A stretch of DNA of 64,000 nt from Desulfomonile tiedjei (lineage in GTDB: Bacteria; Desulfobacterota; Desulfomonilia; Desulfomonilales; Desulfomonilaceae). The notes under the pieces are model-generated. The model did not search any database, was not told where the DNA came from, and worked only from the letters and a program-made list of their open reading frames with translations. This document shows positions 1 to 7,661 of the stretch, piece after piece (position 1 is the stretch's first letter; every line of letters starts with the position of its first letter). Both the position numbers and the translations under genes were made by a program. The stretch spans positions 1 to 64,000 of the forward strand of contig JACRDF010000003.1 in assembly GCA_016212925.1 (NCBI GenBank). The letters are read 5' to 3'.

Positions 1-64
1 GAGAAATACCGGCAAAGGTGAAGAGCAGGCACTGACGGAGGCTGTACGCAACACGGCCGTACCC

Positions 65-823
65 TCAGCAAGGAAACGATCCTTTCCTTGCAACAGGAGA
101 GTTTTTTCCCTTGACAGAGGGCCTTTTAATGGGTGACCCCAATCCCACATTGACCGCGACGTAGCGGATAAGATACCAAGTTTCCGCTCGTACCTCCTTG
201 GCGTTCGCCAATTTCAGCGCTGCCTCTAGGTGAGCTTTTCTTCTAGCATGCGTCCCCTGATAGACCATAGAAAAGAAAGCAATGCGTTCGTCGCAGTTTC
301 CTGGTACAAGCTGGCCAAAACAATCGACAATAGTTCTATCGTACTCAGGCTTGATCAGATTGAATGTGTCGACAATTTGTTGGGCGCTGCTATACCCAAA
401 AGCTGTCGCGGGGTTACCGATCAGGGCTCGGTCGGCGTCATCGTAATAGCCTTTAGATTTGGATTCGATATCTTCTTTACGCTCGTCCAACACGTCTGCG
501 AGCTTTTTTTGGAGATCATTGGTAGATTTGCCCTTCCAACTGGAGTAAAGGGCTTGTTTCAATTGTTGCTCCCAGTGCTCTTCACGGCCCTTTGCGGTCG
601 GAGACAAGTCGAGACCTGGCCTGTTGACTCCAAGAACCGTATTCAAAACATGGCTTAATGCCTTAGGTTGCCCGCGCTTATTTAGTGCAAAACCCCAACC
701 GATTGTTGGAACCTTGGCAGTACACAGGTAGGCTGCAAACGCCTCTCCTTCCACTGCCTTCATGAAGGCTTTGAGACGGGTATCATACGTTCCTGCCGAT
801 AGTGGCACTACGTTAAGACTCAT
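65..823 (-). CDS. lysozyme-fold (GH24-like) protein
   Basis: A 252-residue protein with no signal peptide. Residues 20-45 resemble the N-terminal lobe of phage-type lysozymes: a glutamate (E25) in AVEGEAF, then a tyrosine and the TIGWGF stretch that corresponds to the TIGYG motif of the family. This suggests peptidoglycan muramidase activity. The rest is not recognisable. The start is supported by GAGGGG 8 bases upstream. It lies 12 bases after the stop of an exported protein and is probably co-translated with it. It could be a phage-derived endolysin or a cell-wall-targeting toxin delivered to other cells; no holin or phage structural gene is in view. The fold call is fairly sure, the role is not. 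Confidence 0.65.
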   Translation of the reverse strand: MSLNVVPLSAGTYDTRLKAFMKAVEGEAFAAYLCTAKVPTIGWGFALNKRGQPKALSHVLNTVLGVNRPGLDLSPTAKGREEHWEQQLKQALYSSWKGKSTNDLQKKLADVLDERKEDIESKSKGYYDDADRALIGNPATAFGYSSAQQIVDTFNLIKPEYDRTIVDCFGQLVPGNCDERIAFFSMVYQGTHARRKAHLEAALKLANAKEVRAETWYLIRYVAVNVGLGSPIKRPSVKGKNSPVARKGSFPC

Positions 824-835
824 GATGTGTTCCCC

Positions 836-1669
836 TCATTTTGCTGACTTGTCGGATGAGCCCGATTTCTTGAATTGAAAAACACACACGGCGACGGCAG
901 CCGCTATGTCGGTATTCACTTCATCCAGCTCTATCGTGGCATCTGAGTCGATGTTTTCGACAAATAAGCGATTATCGATCATTATGAGGTGCTGCCCTTC
1001 GTAAGATGGAATCCCCAACTTGACCGACATCGGTATCGTGAACTCATGTTTCGCTTGCGATACTATGTAGAGTTCCAGATTGGAATACCCGCCACCTCCT
1101 AGTCCTCCACGCGTCGGTTTGCATCGCCGTGCGTCATCTGGATTATTTGGAGAAATAACATTGGGACCATACTGTACAATCCAATATGGCTCAGCCGTGC
1201 CGTATTCCCCGTACCGAATGTGACCAACAAGTGACAACTTAGCCCGTCGAAAGACCCAAACTTTGTTTGGAATACCGGCACGAATGAATTTAAGGTCTCG
1301 CTGAATGATTTCTTCACTCGTGCCGGAGAGGAAGGCGCCAAAGGTAGCAATAGCAAGAAAGAGATCAGGATAACGATCGGGGTCGAGGTCTTCCCATTCC
1401 ACTTCCCTGATCCTGTCCTTAAGATGAGGAGCTATTGGTCGCTCGCACGACATCGGCGTATTGCGCTTTGCGAAATAGCGAAGATTTTCTTCATAGAGCT
1501 CACAAATTTCTGGATCAGGCTCATATTTTTGACGGTCACCTTCCGGAAACGGCGCCTCGTCCCAGCGGTAATCATCAGCCGTGGTAAGCGCCGGGAAAAA
1601 CATAAACACCAGAGCGCATATGCCTGCCACGACAATTGTCTTGGCGCTCTTCGTGAGAAAAAGGCTCAT
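836..1669 (-). CDS. exported protein of unknown function, partner of lysozyme-like gene
   Basis: A 277-residue protein. The start at 1669 gives a clean signal peptide (positive MSLFLTKSAK, hydrophobic core, cleavage near TTADD) and has GAGG 8 bases upstream; a longer start at 1714 would bury the signal. The mature part is acidic and Pro/Asp-rich at its N-terminus, has a glycine cluster (GGLGGGG) in the middle, and ends in a beta-rich segment. No known family was recognised. It is first in a two-gene unit with the lysozyme-like gene, 12 bases apart. An exported protein next to a non-exported lysozyme would fit a periplasmic immunity or inhibitor protein, but this is inference from context only. 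Confidence 0.6.
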   Translation of the reverse strand: MSLFLTKSAKTIVVAGICALVFMFFPALTTADDYRWDEAPFPEGDRQKYEPDPEICELYEENLRYFAKRNTPMSCERPIAPHLKDRIREVEWEDLDPDRYPDLFLAIATFGAFLSGTSEEIIQRDLKFIRAGIPNKVWVFRRAKLSLVGHIRYGEYGTAEPYWIVQYGPNVISPNNPDDARRCKPTRGGLGGGGYSNLELYIVSQAKHEFTIPMSVKLGIPSYEGQHLIMIDNRLFVENIDSDATIELDEVNTDIAAAVAVCVFQFKKSGSSDKSAK

Positions 1670-2023
1670 AACCATGCCCTCAATTCTATTGTTTACTTGC
1701 TGTGCGCACCTCATACCATGCTGCTACATCTCTCCGCGTGCTCCGCGGCCTCGGAGCCTGCCCCGGACTTTGATACAGGGTGGCTCTGCGGTGAACAGAC
1801 TTTTCTCCCGCTCTGTTCCCTATCTTGGTTTGTTCTGAAAAGGTCCCTAACCCCATAACGACAACAACTCCTCCCGGAGGGATGCCAAGTTGAAAAGCAG
1901 TTGTGAAACAGCCCAGGTCGTGGATACTTTCGGAGACCAGTTATAGGCTCTTCCGCCCCCCGGTAAGATCGTGCGTGGACAAAAAATGAGTGCTGTAAGC
2001 GCAACTCATGGCGCTTTGGCACC

Positions 2024-2051
2024 ATTATGGATAGCACTAAGGACTTGTCAA
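2024..2051 (-). promoter_or_regulatory. candidate sigma-70 promoter
   Basis: Read on the minus strand: TTGACA at 2051-2046, 16 bases, CATAAT at 2029-2024. It faces the exported-protein/lysozyme unit but lies about 350 bases upstream, so the assignment is tentative. Confidence 0.35.
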
Positions 2052-2204
2052 CCAAGAAATTCACAGGAGGGAACGAAGCAAGTCGCTATTGAACAGGTGA
2101 TAATCGCCGAAATTACTGCCTTACTTGAACAACGGTAGGCAGAAAGCCCCCATGGCGCCCTTGTCATACCGATTCGCCATAAGCAATGCAACATTGCCGA
2201 AACT

Positions 2205-2282
2205 TGTCATTGCGAGGGCGTCAAGCCCGAAGCAATCTCAGAGATGAGAGATTGCTTCGTCGCTTCGCTCCTCGCAATGACA
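2205..2282. repeat. dispersed inverted repeat (78 bp)
   Basis: The ends TGTCATTGCGAG and CTCGCAATGACA are exact reverse complements, and inner arms GAAGCAATCTC and GAGATTGCTTC also pair, giving a long hairpin. This is the type of extragenic palindrome widely scattered in bacterial genomes. A degenerate piece of similar sequence (GTCATTGC, GAAGCAAT) occurs near 31250. Confidence 0.75.
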
Positions 2283-2442
2283 GCTCACATCTCGTGTATT
2301 ACGACAATAATAGCGAACCGGTATCAAATCTTGCCCGGCATTTTCTTTTTTACCAACAAACACGAGACCTGTCACCGCCGAGTCCGCGGAGACCGCCGGC
2401 TCGTATGACTTTAGGCACGCAACTGATCTTGAGCGAAAGAAC

Positions 2443-2472
2443 TTGACGCAGGATCGTTCGGGCTTCTAATAT
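2443..2472 (+). promoter_or_regulatory. sigma-70-type promoter of the TetR gene
   Basis: TTGACG at 2443-2448, 18 bases, TAATAT at 2467-2472. The predicted start of transcription, near 2479, falls inside the palindromic operator at 2471-2499, which supports repression of this promoter by the TetR protein. Confidence 0.55.
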
Positions 2473-2499
2473 GAATGAACGTTCATGAACAACATTCAT
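2471..2499. promoter_or_regulatory. palindromic TetR-type operator
   Basis: A perfect 12-bp palindrome ATGAACGTTCAT (2475-2486) lies within outer arms ATGAATG (2471-2477) and CATTCAT (2493-2499). It overlaps the -10 box and the presumed transcription start of the adjacent TetR gene. The TGAATGA...TCAT pattern resembles operators described for TetR-family regulators of fatty-acid degradation (FadR of Bacillus). Autorepression is inferred. Confidence 0.6.
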
Positions 2500-2544
2500 G
2501 GCAACCCACAAAAAACCTGCTCCACGAAGAGAGCCAATTGTCCA

Positions 2545-3195
2545 ATGACCAAACAGGACAGTGCCAAAGAAAATAACAGCGACAAAAAGAAGAGACTGTT
2601 GGCTCTGGCGCGTAATCTGTTTTGGCAAAAGGGCTATAATTCGGTCAGCATGAAGGACCTGGCTCGCGCATTTGGATGTCAACCGGCCAATCTCTACAAT
2701 TACTTCGACACCAAAGAATCTATTCTCTTCGAAGTGCTCCGGGAAGAAATGGAGCAGATAATCCAACCTATTTCGCACCTTGAAGAACAGGAAGACGGTG
2801 ATCCGGTCGAACAACTGAGCTTTATCATCGCCTGTCATCTCAAGGTTACTCTGAGTCATCGCAGGTCCGGGAAGACGCTGTTTGACGTGGCCTTGGACAG
2901 TTTGTCATCGGCTAACCGAGCGGTAATAGTGTCCATGCGCGACACATACGACCGCGTAATTAGAAGAGTAGTCAAGAGGGGACAGGAGAAGGGTGTTTTC
3001 CTGCCATGCGATGAGAAGTTGGTGGGTTTTATGGTTTCGTCCATGATTACTCGTACCCGGATATGGTTCCAGCCTGACAGGGGAGCCACAATGGACGAAC
3101 TGGCTGACTTCATTTTTCGATTTGTCATGACGGGAATTCAGGCCACGAATGGAGCGGAAAAAGGCGCTCTGTGGCACTCCCCGAGAAACGTTTGA
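2545..3195 (+). CDS. TetR/AcrR family transcriptional regulator
   Basis: 216 residues from the ATG at 2545. An upstream ATG at 2485 lies inside the operator and only about 6 bases after the predicted transcription start, so it was not chosen. The N-terminal DNA-binding domain is clear: KKRLLALARNLFWQKGYNSV, then the helix-turn-helix MKDLARAFGCQPANLYNYF and the D-K-E-S segment typical of TetR. The C-terminal ligand-binding domain resembles regulators of acyl-CoA metabolism (KsgR/FadR type). The dehydratase gene follows 23 bases downstream and is likely co-transcribed, so an acyl-CoA of that pathway is a plausible inducer. Ligand unknown. Confidence 0.88.
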   Translation: MTKQDSAKENNSDKKKRLLALARNLFWQKGYNSVSMKDLARAFGCQPANLYNYFDTKESILFEVLREEMEQIIQPISHLEEQEDGDPVEQLSFIIACHLKVTLSHRRSGKTLFDVALDSLSSANRAVIVSMRDTYDRVIRRVVKRGQEKGVFLPCDEKLVGFMVSSMITRTRIWFQPDRGATMDELADFIFRFVMTGIQATNGAEKGALWHSPRNV

Positions 3196-3218
3196 CATGC
3201 CCCAACTGAGGAAGTGCA

Positions 3219-4673
3219 ATGGCTCTTAAAACCGGTAGGCAGTACATCGAATCCGTAGAATCACTCGAGCTTGATGCCAACGTGCTGGGAGAAAAGACCG
3301 ACAAGTTGGGCGAGCATGGGCTTGTAGGGCCTTCCAGGGAGGCCGTAGCTTTCACCTACGATGCGGCCCATGACAAGCAGAGCCGGGAACTGCTGCGGTC
3401 ATATTCGCATTTGTGCCGGGAGGAAGTGAACCGATTCACGCACTTGCACACAAGCGTGGAGGACCTCGTTGCCAAAGTCAAAATGCAGCGCTACTGCGGG
3501 TCCATGACCGGCTGCTGCTTCCAGCGGTGCGTAGGGTTGGACGCGGCCAACGCGGTGTACAGCACGACTTTCGAGTGCGACCGCAAGCACGGCACCCGCT
3601 TTCATGACCGGTTTAGTAATTATTGGACGTGGGTACAGCAGGAAGACCTCGTGGTGGACGGCGCCATGACCGATCCCAAGGGCGACCGGAGCCGACGGCC
3701 AAAGGACCAAGTAGATCCGGACCTTTTCCTGAGGGTCAAAGAGCGACGGAGCGGCGGGGTGGTCATTAGTGGGGCCAAGCTGCATCAAACGGGAATGCTC
3801 AACTCACACGAGATTCTCGTCATGCCTACCATGAGCCTTCGCTCTGGTGAAGAGCCCTGGGCCATTTGTTGCGCTGTGCCCACCAACGCCCAGGGAGTGC
3901 GCTACATCTACGGCCGCCAGGCCAGCGACACCCGGAAGTTGGAACAACACAAGCTTGACGTTGGCAATCCCACCTTCGGCGGACAGGAAGTGATGACCGT
4001 TTTCGAGGACGTATTCGTCCCTGAAGATCGCGTATTCCTGGACGGCCAGGTGGATTTCGCTGGTACTCTCGTGGAGCGTTTCGCCTCATATCATCGCCAG
4101 AGCTACGGAGGCTGCAAGGTCGGCGTGGGAGATGTGCTCATTGGAGCCACGGCCTTAATCGCACGCATGAATGGCGTGGACAGTGCCGGCCACATCCGTG
4201 AAAAGCTTGTGGAGATGGTTCACCTGAACGAAACTCTTTACTCTTGTGGCCTGGCCTGCTCCACTCAGGGCCAAGCCACTCCAGCGGGCAATTTCCAGGT
4301 CGATCTGCTGCTCGCAAATGTTTGCAAGCTGAACGTCACCCGTTTCCCCTACGAGATAGCTCGTTTGGCAACCGACGTTGCCGGCGGTCTGCTCGGCACC
4401 ATGCCGTCGGCCGCGGACTTTAACGATCCCGAGGTTGGACCGTATATCAAGAAGTACCTGGCGGCCAACCCCGAGTACCAGGTAGTGGACCGCATGAAGG
4501 TGCTGCGATTAATTGAGAACCTTACTGCCGGAGCCGGTGCGGTGGGTTACCTTATCGAGTCGATGCATGGGGCAGGCCCACCTGCCGCGCAGAGAATCAT
4601 GATCGCTAGGCAGGCCGGGCTGGACGAAAAGGCGCGGCAAGTGATGAAGCTCCTATCCATACCGGAGCAATGA
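3219..4673 (+). CDS. abfD: 4-hydroxybutyryl-CoA dehydratase / vinylacetyl-CoA isomerase
   Basis: A 484-residue member of the HpaB/AbfD flavoprotein family. The ligands of the [4Fe-4S] cluster in the Clostridium aminobutyricum enzyme (C99, C103, H292, C299) are matched by C100, C104 (CFQRC), H292 and C299 (HRQSYGGC), and the catalytic E257 is also in place. That separates it from the aromatic hydroxylases of the same fold, which lack these cysteines. The enzyme converts 4-hydroxybutyryl-CoA to crotonyl-CoA by a ketyl-radical route and is oxygen sensitive. Start supported by GAGGAAG 5 bases upstream. It follows the TetR gene closely; the next gene is a sigma-54 activator, and dehydrogenases for crotonyl/hydroxybutyryl-CoA lie beyond. 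A related dehydratase with another substrate cannot be excluded. Confidence 0.9.
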   Translation: MALKTGRQYIESVESLELDANVLGEKTDKLGEHGLVGPSREAVAFTYDAAHDKQSRELLRSYSHLCREEVNRFTHLHTSVEDLVAKVKMQRYCGSMTGCCFQRCVGLDAANAVYSTTFECDRKHGTRFHDRFSNYWTWVQQEDLVVDGAMTDPKGDRSRRPKDQVDPDLFLRVKERRSGGVVISGAKLHQTGMLNSHEILVMPTMSLRSGEEPWAICCAVPTNAQGVRYIYGRQASDTRKLEQHKLDVGNPTFGGQEVMTVFEDVFVPEDRVFLDGQVDFAGTLVERFASYHRQSYGGCKVGVGDVLIGATALIARMNGVDSAGHIREKLVEMVHLNETLYSCGLACSTQGQATPAGNFQVDLLLANVCKLNVTRFPYEIARLATDVAGGLLGTMPSAADFNDPEVGPYIKKYLAANPEYQVVDRMKVLRLIENLTAGAGAVGYLIESMHGAGPPAAQRIMIARQAGLDEKARQVMKLLSIPEQ

Positions 4674-4784
4674 GTTAGGCTGCTGCTGTTCTCTTTGTAA
4701 GTGCCGAGAACAGCTTTGGACAAATTACCGTCTGTAGATCGGAAAACCTGCGATTACATCCGGCTGCCAAGACGGAGAGGTTAC

Positions 4785-6179
4785 ATGTCAGAGTTGCCAC
4801 ACCGAAACGCACCACCGGAACTCCTCGAAGCATTGTTGGATAATCCTCACGAATCCCAAATCCTTATCGATGCCCAGGGCATTGTCCGGTACATAAGCAC
4901 CACGGATGAAGCCTTTTACCAAATATCCCGTAAAGAAGCCGTTGGTCGCCACATCCTGGAACTCAATCCAAACAGTGAGCTTCCGCGAGTTCTCAAAACA
5001 GGTAGGGCCGAGATTGGCCGATTGTTCCGATTGGGGGATAAGGAGCGCATCGTTGCACGCATACCTCTTCGAGATCAGAAGGGGAATGTTGTTGGCGCTG
5101 TCGGCAAACTCATGTTTTGGAACCCGGAGAAAGTCAAGGAATTGGTGCGGCAGGTGGAGGTGCTGCAGAGCCGCTTGGACTATTATGAAAAGGAGCTTCA
5201 GCAGGTCTATCGGAGTCGCTATTCCCTGGAGTGGGTGGTGGGTGAATCCGCTCCAATGCAAGAGGCCAAACAGATCGCTACTCAGGCTGCGGCTTCCGAC
5301 CTGCCGGTTTTGATAACCGGAGAGACCGGGACCGGCAAAGAGATCTTTGCACATGCCATACACCAGGTTAGCGCTCGGCGTGACCGGCCGTTGGTACGTG
5401 TGAACTGCGCGGCAATCCCCAGCGAACTCTTTGAATCCGAGCTATTCGGCTATGAGGCCGGCGCGTTTACGGGAGCAAGCCCAAAAGGCAAACCGGGCAA
5501 GTTCGAACTGGCTGACAAGAGCACGATATTCCTCGATGAGGTGGGAGAGCTTCCTATGCCCTTGCAGGTCAAGCTCCTGCGGGTCCTTCAGGAGCGCGAG
5601 GTGGAACGCATAGGTGGCACCCGGTCTCTCAAGTTGGATTTCCGGGTTATTGCCGCGACCAACCGAGATCTCAAAGCTATGTTGGCTCGAGGCGAATTCC
5701 GGCAAGACCTTTACTACCGATTGAATATTTTTCTCCTCAAGACCCCGCCACTTCGACAGATTAAATCGGATATCCCACGGCTCGCCTACCATCTTCTTTC
5801 CCGCGTGCTCAACCAGGTCACACTTCCCCGTCGCATCGAACCGGAGGCAATGCGCAGGTTGGTAGCATACGATTGGCCGGGGAACGTGCGCGAGCTGAGA
5901 AATGTATTGGAGCGGGCGGCATCAGTGGCTCAGGAGGGGGTCATTTTGGAGGAACACCTGCCCATGGAAATACGCGATGATCAGGGGATGACCCTTATCG
6001 ACGCGGCTCTTCCCACCTTGAAGGATGAAATAGCTCAGGCAGAATGCCGGGCCATTCGTCGCGCCCTGAGCATGACAGGGGGTAACCGCACCGAGGCCGC
6101 GCGCCAACTGGGCATACACCGGACGGGCTTGTATCAGAAGATGCGGCATTACGGTCTTGACGGCAAACCGAAGCGCTGA
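4785..6179 (+). CDS. PAS-domain sigma-54-dependent activator (Fis family)
   Basis: 464 residues from the ATG at 4785, which has GGAGAGG 4 bases upstream; an in-frame ATG at 4701 has none. Domains in order: PAS sensor (about residues 10-120), a short coiled coil, AAA+ ATPase (Walker A GETGTGKE; the sigma-54 contact loop GAFTGA; Walker B IFLDEVGEL; sensor DWPGNVRELRN) and a C-terminal Fis-type helix-turn-helix (GGNRTEAARQLGIHRTGLYQ). It should activate sigma-54 promoters in response to a ligand or redox signal seen by PAS. A palindrome 40 bases after its stop and a consensus sigma-54 promoter 190 bases further on point to the acyl-CoA dehydrogenase/hbd unit as its target. Confidence 0.93.
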   Translation: MSELPHRNAPPELLEALLDNPHESQILIDAQGIVRYISTTDEAFYQISRKEAVGRHILELNPNSELPRVLKTGRAEIGRLFRLGDKERIVARIPLRDQKGNVVGAVGKLMFWNPEKVKELVRQVEVLQSRLDYYEKELQQVYRSRYSLEWVVGESAPMQEAKQIATQAAASDLPVLITGETGTGKEIFAHAIHQVSARRDRPLVRVNCAAIPSELFESELFGYEAGAFTGASPKGKPGKFELADKSTIFLDEVGELPMPLQVKLLRVLQEREVERIGGTRSLKLDFRVIAATNRDLKAMLARGEFRQDLYYRLNIFLLKTPPLRQIKSDIPRLAYHLLSRVLNQVTLPRRIEPEAMRRLVAYDWPGNVRELRNVLERAASVAQEGVILEEHLPMEIRDDQGMTLIDAALPTLKDEIAQAECRAIRRALSMTGGNRTEAARQLGIHRTGLYQKMRHYGLDGKPKR

Positions 6180-6218
6180 CGGGTCAGGACGGTGAGGCCG
6201 GCATGTTGTATAAAAATA

Positions 6219-6243
6219 TCTACACGTGTAGAATTATCTACAC
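6219..6243. promoter_or_regulatory. candidate upstream activator site
   Basis: A perfect 14-bp palindrome TCTACACGTGTAGA (6219-6232), followed by a direct half-site TCTACAC (6237-6243). It lies about 190 bases upstream of the sigma-54 promoter, the usual distance for an enhancer-binding protein, and just after the activator gene. Confidence 0.55.
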
Positions 6244-6412
6244 TTTTGTCCGAGGACAGTTTCCTGAACGATCTCACTAATATCGCTACTCAGGATCTTG
6301 TGGGTGTATATTCGTCTCTACAAACCGCCCCGAGAGACCCGGACTCGGCGAACTCAAGTATTTCCTAGAAATTTGGGGTGAAAAAGCACTGTTACCTTTG
6401 AAGCAGGTCTGT

Positions 6413-6428
6413 TGGCACGCTAGTTGCT
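6413..6428 (+). promoter_or_regulatory. sigma-54 (-24/-12) promoter
   Basis: TGGCACG-CTAG-TTGCT matches the consensus TGGCACRNNNNTTGCW at every defined position, with the required GG-GC spacing. Transcription would start near 6440, 50 bases before the acyl-CoA dehydrogenase ATG at 6493. Confidence 0.85.
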
Positions 6429-6492
6429 CCACCTCGATGCTATCATTCTTATGAAGGTGGACAACTTTCCACCCCGTGCAAAGGTGAACTCA

Positions 6493-7650
6493 ATGGACTT
6501 TGAGATACCGGAAAATCTGCGCATGATGGTAGACACGGTCCGGCGCTTCGTGAAGCAGGATTTAGAGCCGATTAGCAGGCAAGTAGAAGAAGAAGATCGC
6601 ATCCCGGACGATGTGATCCAAACGATGCGTGAACTAGGCCTCTTCGGCTTGGCTATACCTGAAGAATACGACGGACTGGGACTGGGGTGCCTGGGCGAAT
6701 GTTTGGTTTATGAGGAGTTGGGCAAAGTCAATGCCTGCTTTCGAACCCGCGTGGGCACCAACAATGGTATTGGCTCCCAGGGCATCATTTTGGACGGCAC
6801 ACCCGATCAGAAACAAAAATATCTGCCCAAGCTTGCGTCGGGGGAATGGATCGGATGCTTCGCGTTGACCGAACCTGAAGCCGGTTCCGATGCAGCCAAC
6901 ATAAAAACTACAGCGGAACTCGATGGTGACCACTGGGTGCTCAATGGTCGAAAACACTTTATAACGAACGGCAATATCGCTGATGTGGCCACTGTTTTCG
7001 CACTCACGGACCGAGCCAAGAGAGCTAAAGGCGGCATTACGGCATTCATTGTAGAAAAGACGTTCCCCGGTTTCTATGTAGGCACCATCGAGAGAAAGAT
7101 GGGCATGAGAGGTTCGCATACGTGCGAACTCATTTTCGACAACTGTCAGGTTCCCAAAGAAAACGTCATTGGCGGAGAGGCAAAAATAGGCCAAGGTTTC
7201 AAGACCGCCATGAAGACCTTGGACAAGGGAAGGCTCACTATGGGGGCCTCGTCTCTGGGATCCGCTCAAAGACTTTTGGAACTGTCGATTGATTACGCGA
7301 AGCAGCGTGTACAATTCGGACAGCCCATTGCCAACTTTCAATCCATCCAAACGATGCTGGCCGATATGGCGACTGAGATATATGCAGCTCGCCAGATGGT
7401 TTACCACGCGGCCTGGCTTAGAGACAAGACCGGCGTGGCCGTGGTAAAGGAAGCAGCCATGGTCAAGCTTTTCGGCACTGAAATGGCCAACAGGGTTGCT
7501 GACATGGCTGTTCAGATTCACGGCGGCATGGGTTACATGAAGGATTACCCGGTGGAGCGCTTCTACCGCGACCTTAGGCTGACTCGTATCTATGAAGGAA
7601 CGAGCGAGATCCAACGTCTTGTAATTGCCCGCGAACTTCTCAAGGATTAA
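6493..7650 (+). CDS. acyl-CoA dehydrogenase
   Basis: 385 residues, the usual length of the short/medium-chain family. The ATG at 6493 follows AAGGTGAA; an in-frame upstream start at 6424 would overlap the sigma-54 promoter. Visible motifs: CFALTEPEAGSD (FAD/substrate binding), the FITNG segment, RVQFGQPI, IHGGMGY and the catalytic glutamate E368 in YEGTSEIQ. The enzyme would oxidise a short acyl-CoA such as butyryl- or glutaryl-CoA and pass electrons to ETF; the chain length cannot be read from sequence here. First gene of the sigma-54-driven unit, with 3-hydroxybutyryl-CoA dehydrogenase 11 bases downstream. Confidence 0.93.
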   Translation: MDFEIPENLRMMVDTVRRFVKQDLEPISRQVEEEDRIPDDVIQTMRELGLFGLAIPEEYDGLGLGCLGECLVYEELGKVNACFRTRVGTNNGIGSQGIILDGTPDQKQKYLPKLASGEWIGCFALTEPEAGSDAANIKTTAELDGDHWVLNGRKHFITNGNIADVATVFALTDRAKRAKGGITAFIVEKTFPGFYVGTIERKMGMRGSHTCELIFDNCQVPKENVIGGEAKIGQGFKTAMKTLDKGRLTMGASSLGSAQRLLELSIDYAKQRVQFGQPIANFQSIQTMLADMATEIYAARQMVYHAAWLRDKTGVAVVKEAAMVKLFGTEMANRVADMAVQIHGGMGYMKDYPVERFYRDLRLTRIYEGTSEIQRLVIARELLKD

Positions 7651-7661
7651 AGGGGCCCTAT

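Larger units (their letters stand above)
1670..2442. other. intergenic region, no gene supported
   Basis: About 770 bases between divergent units. It holds a possible minus-strand sigma-70 promoter near 2024-2051, which would leave a leader of roughly 350 bases before the exported-protein gene, and a dispersed inverted repeat at 2205-2282. Open frames here have atypical composition and no recognisable protein. No known RNA family was recognised in the long leader. Confidence 0.4.

Noticed and set aside
1670-2046. 6S RNA, tmRNA or RNase P RNA in the long leader
   Set aside because: No hallmark sequence of any of these was found.
1711-2064. 117-codon minus-strand frame
   Set aside because: Arg/Ser/His-rich without recognisable domain; better explained as the leader of the exported-protein gene.
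2186-2446. 86-codon open frame
   Set aside because: It runs through the dispersed inverted repeat and overlaps the TetR promoter; composition is not protein-like.
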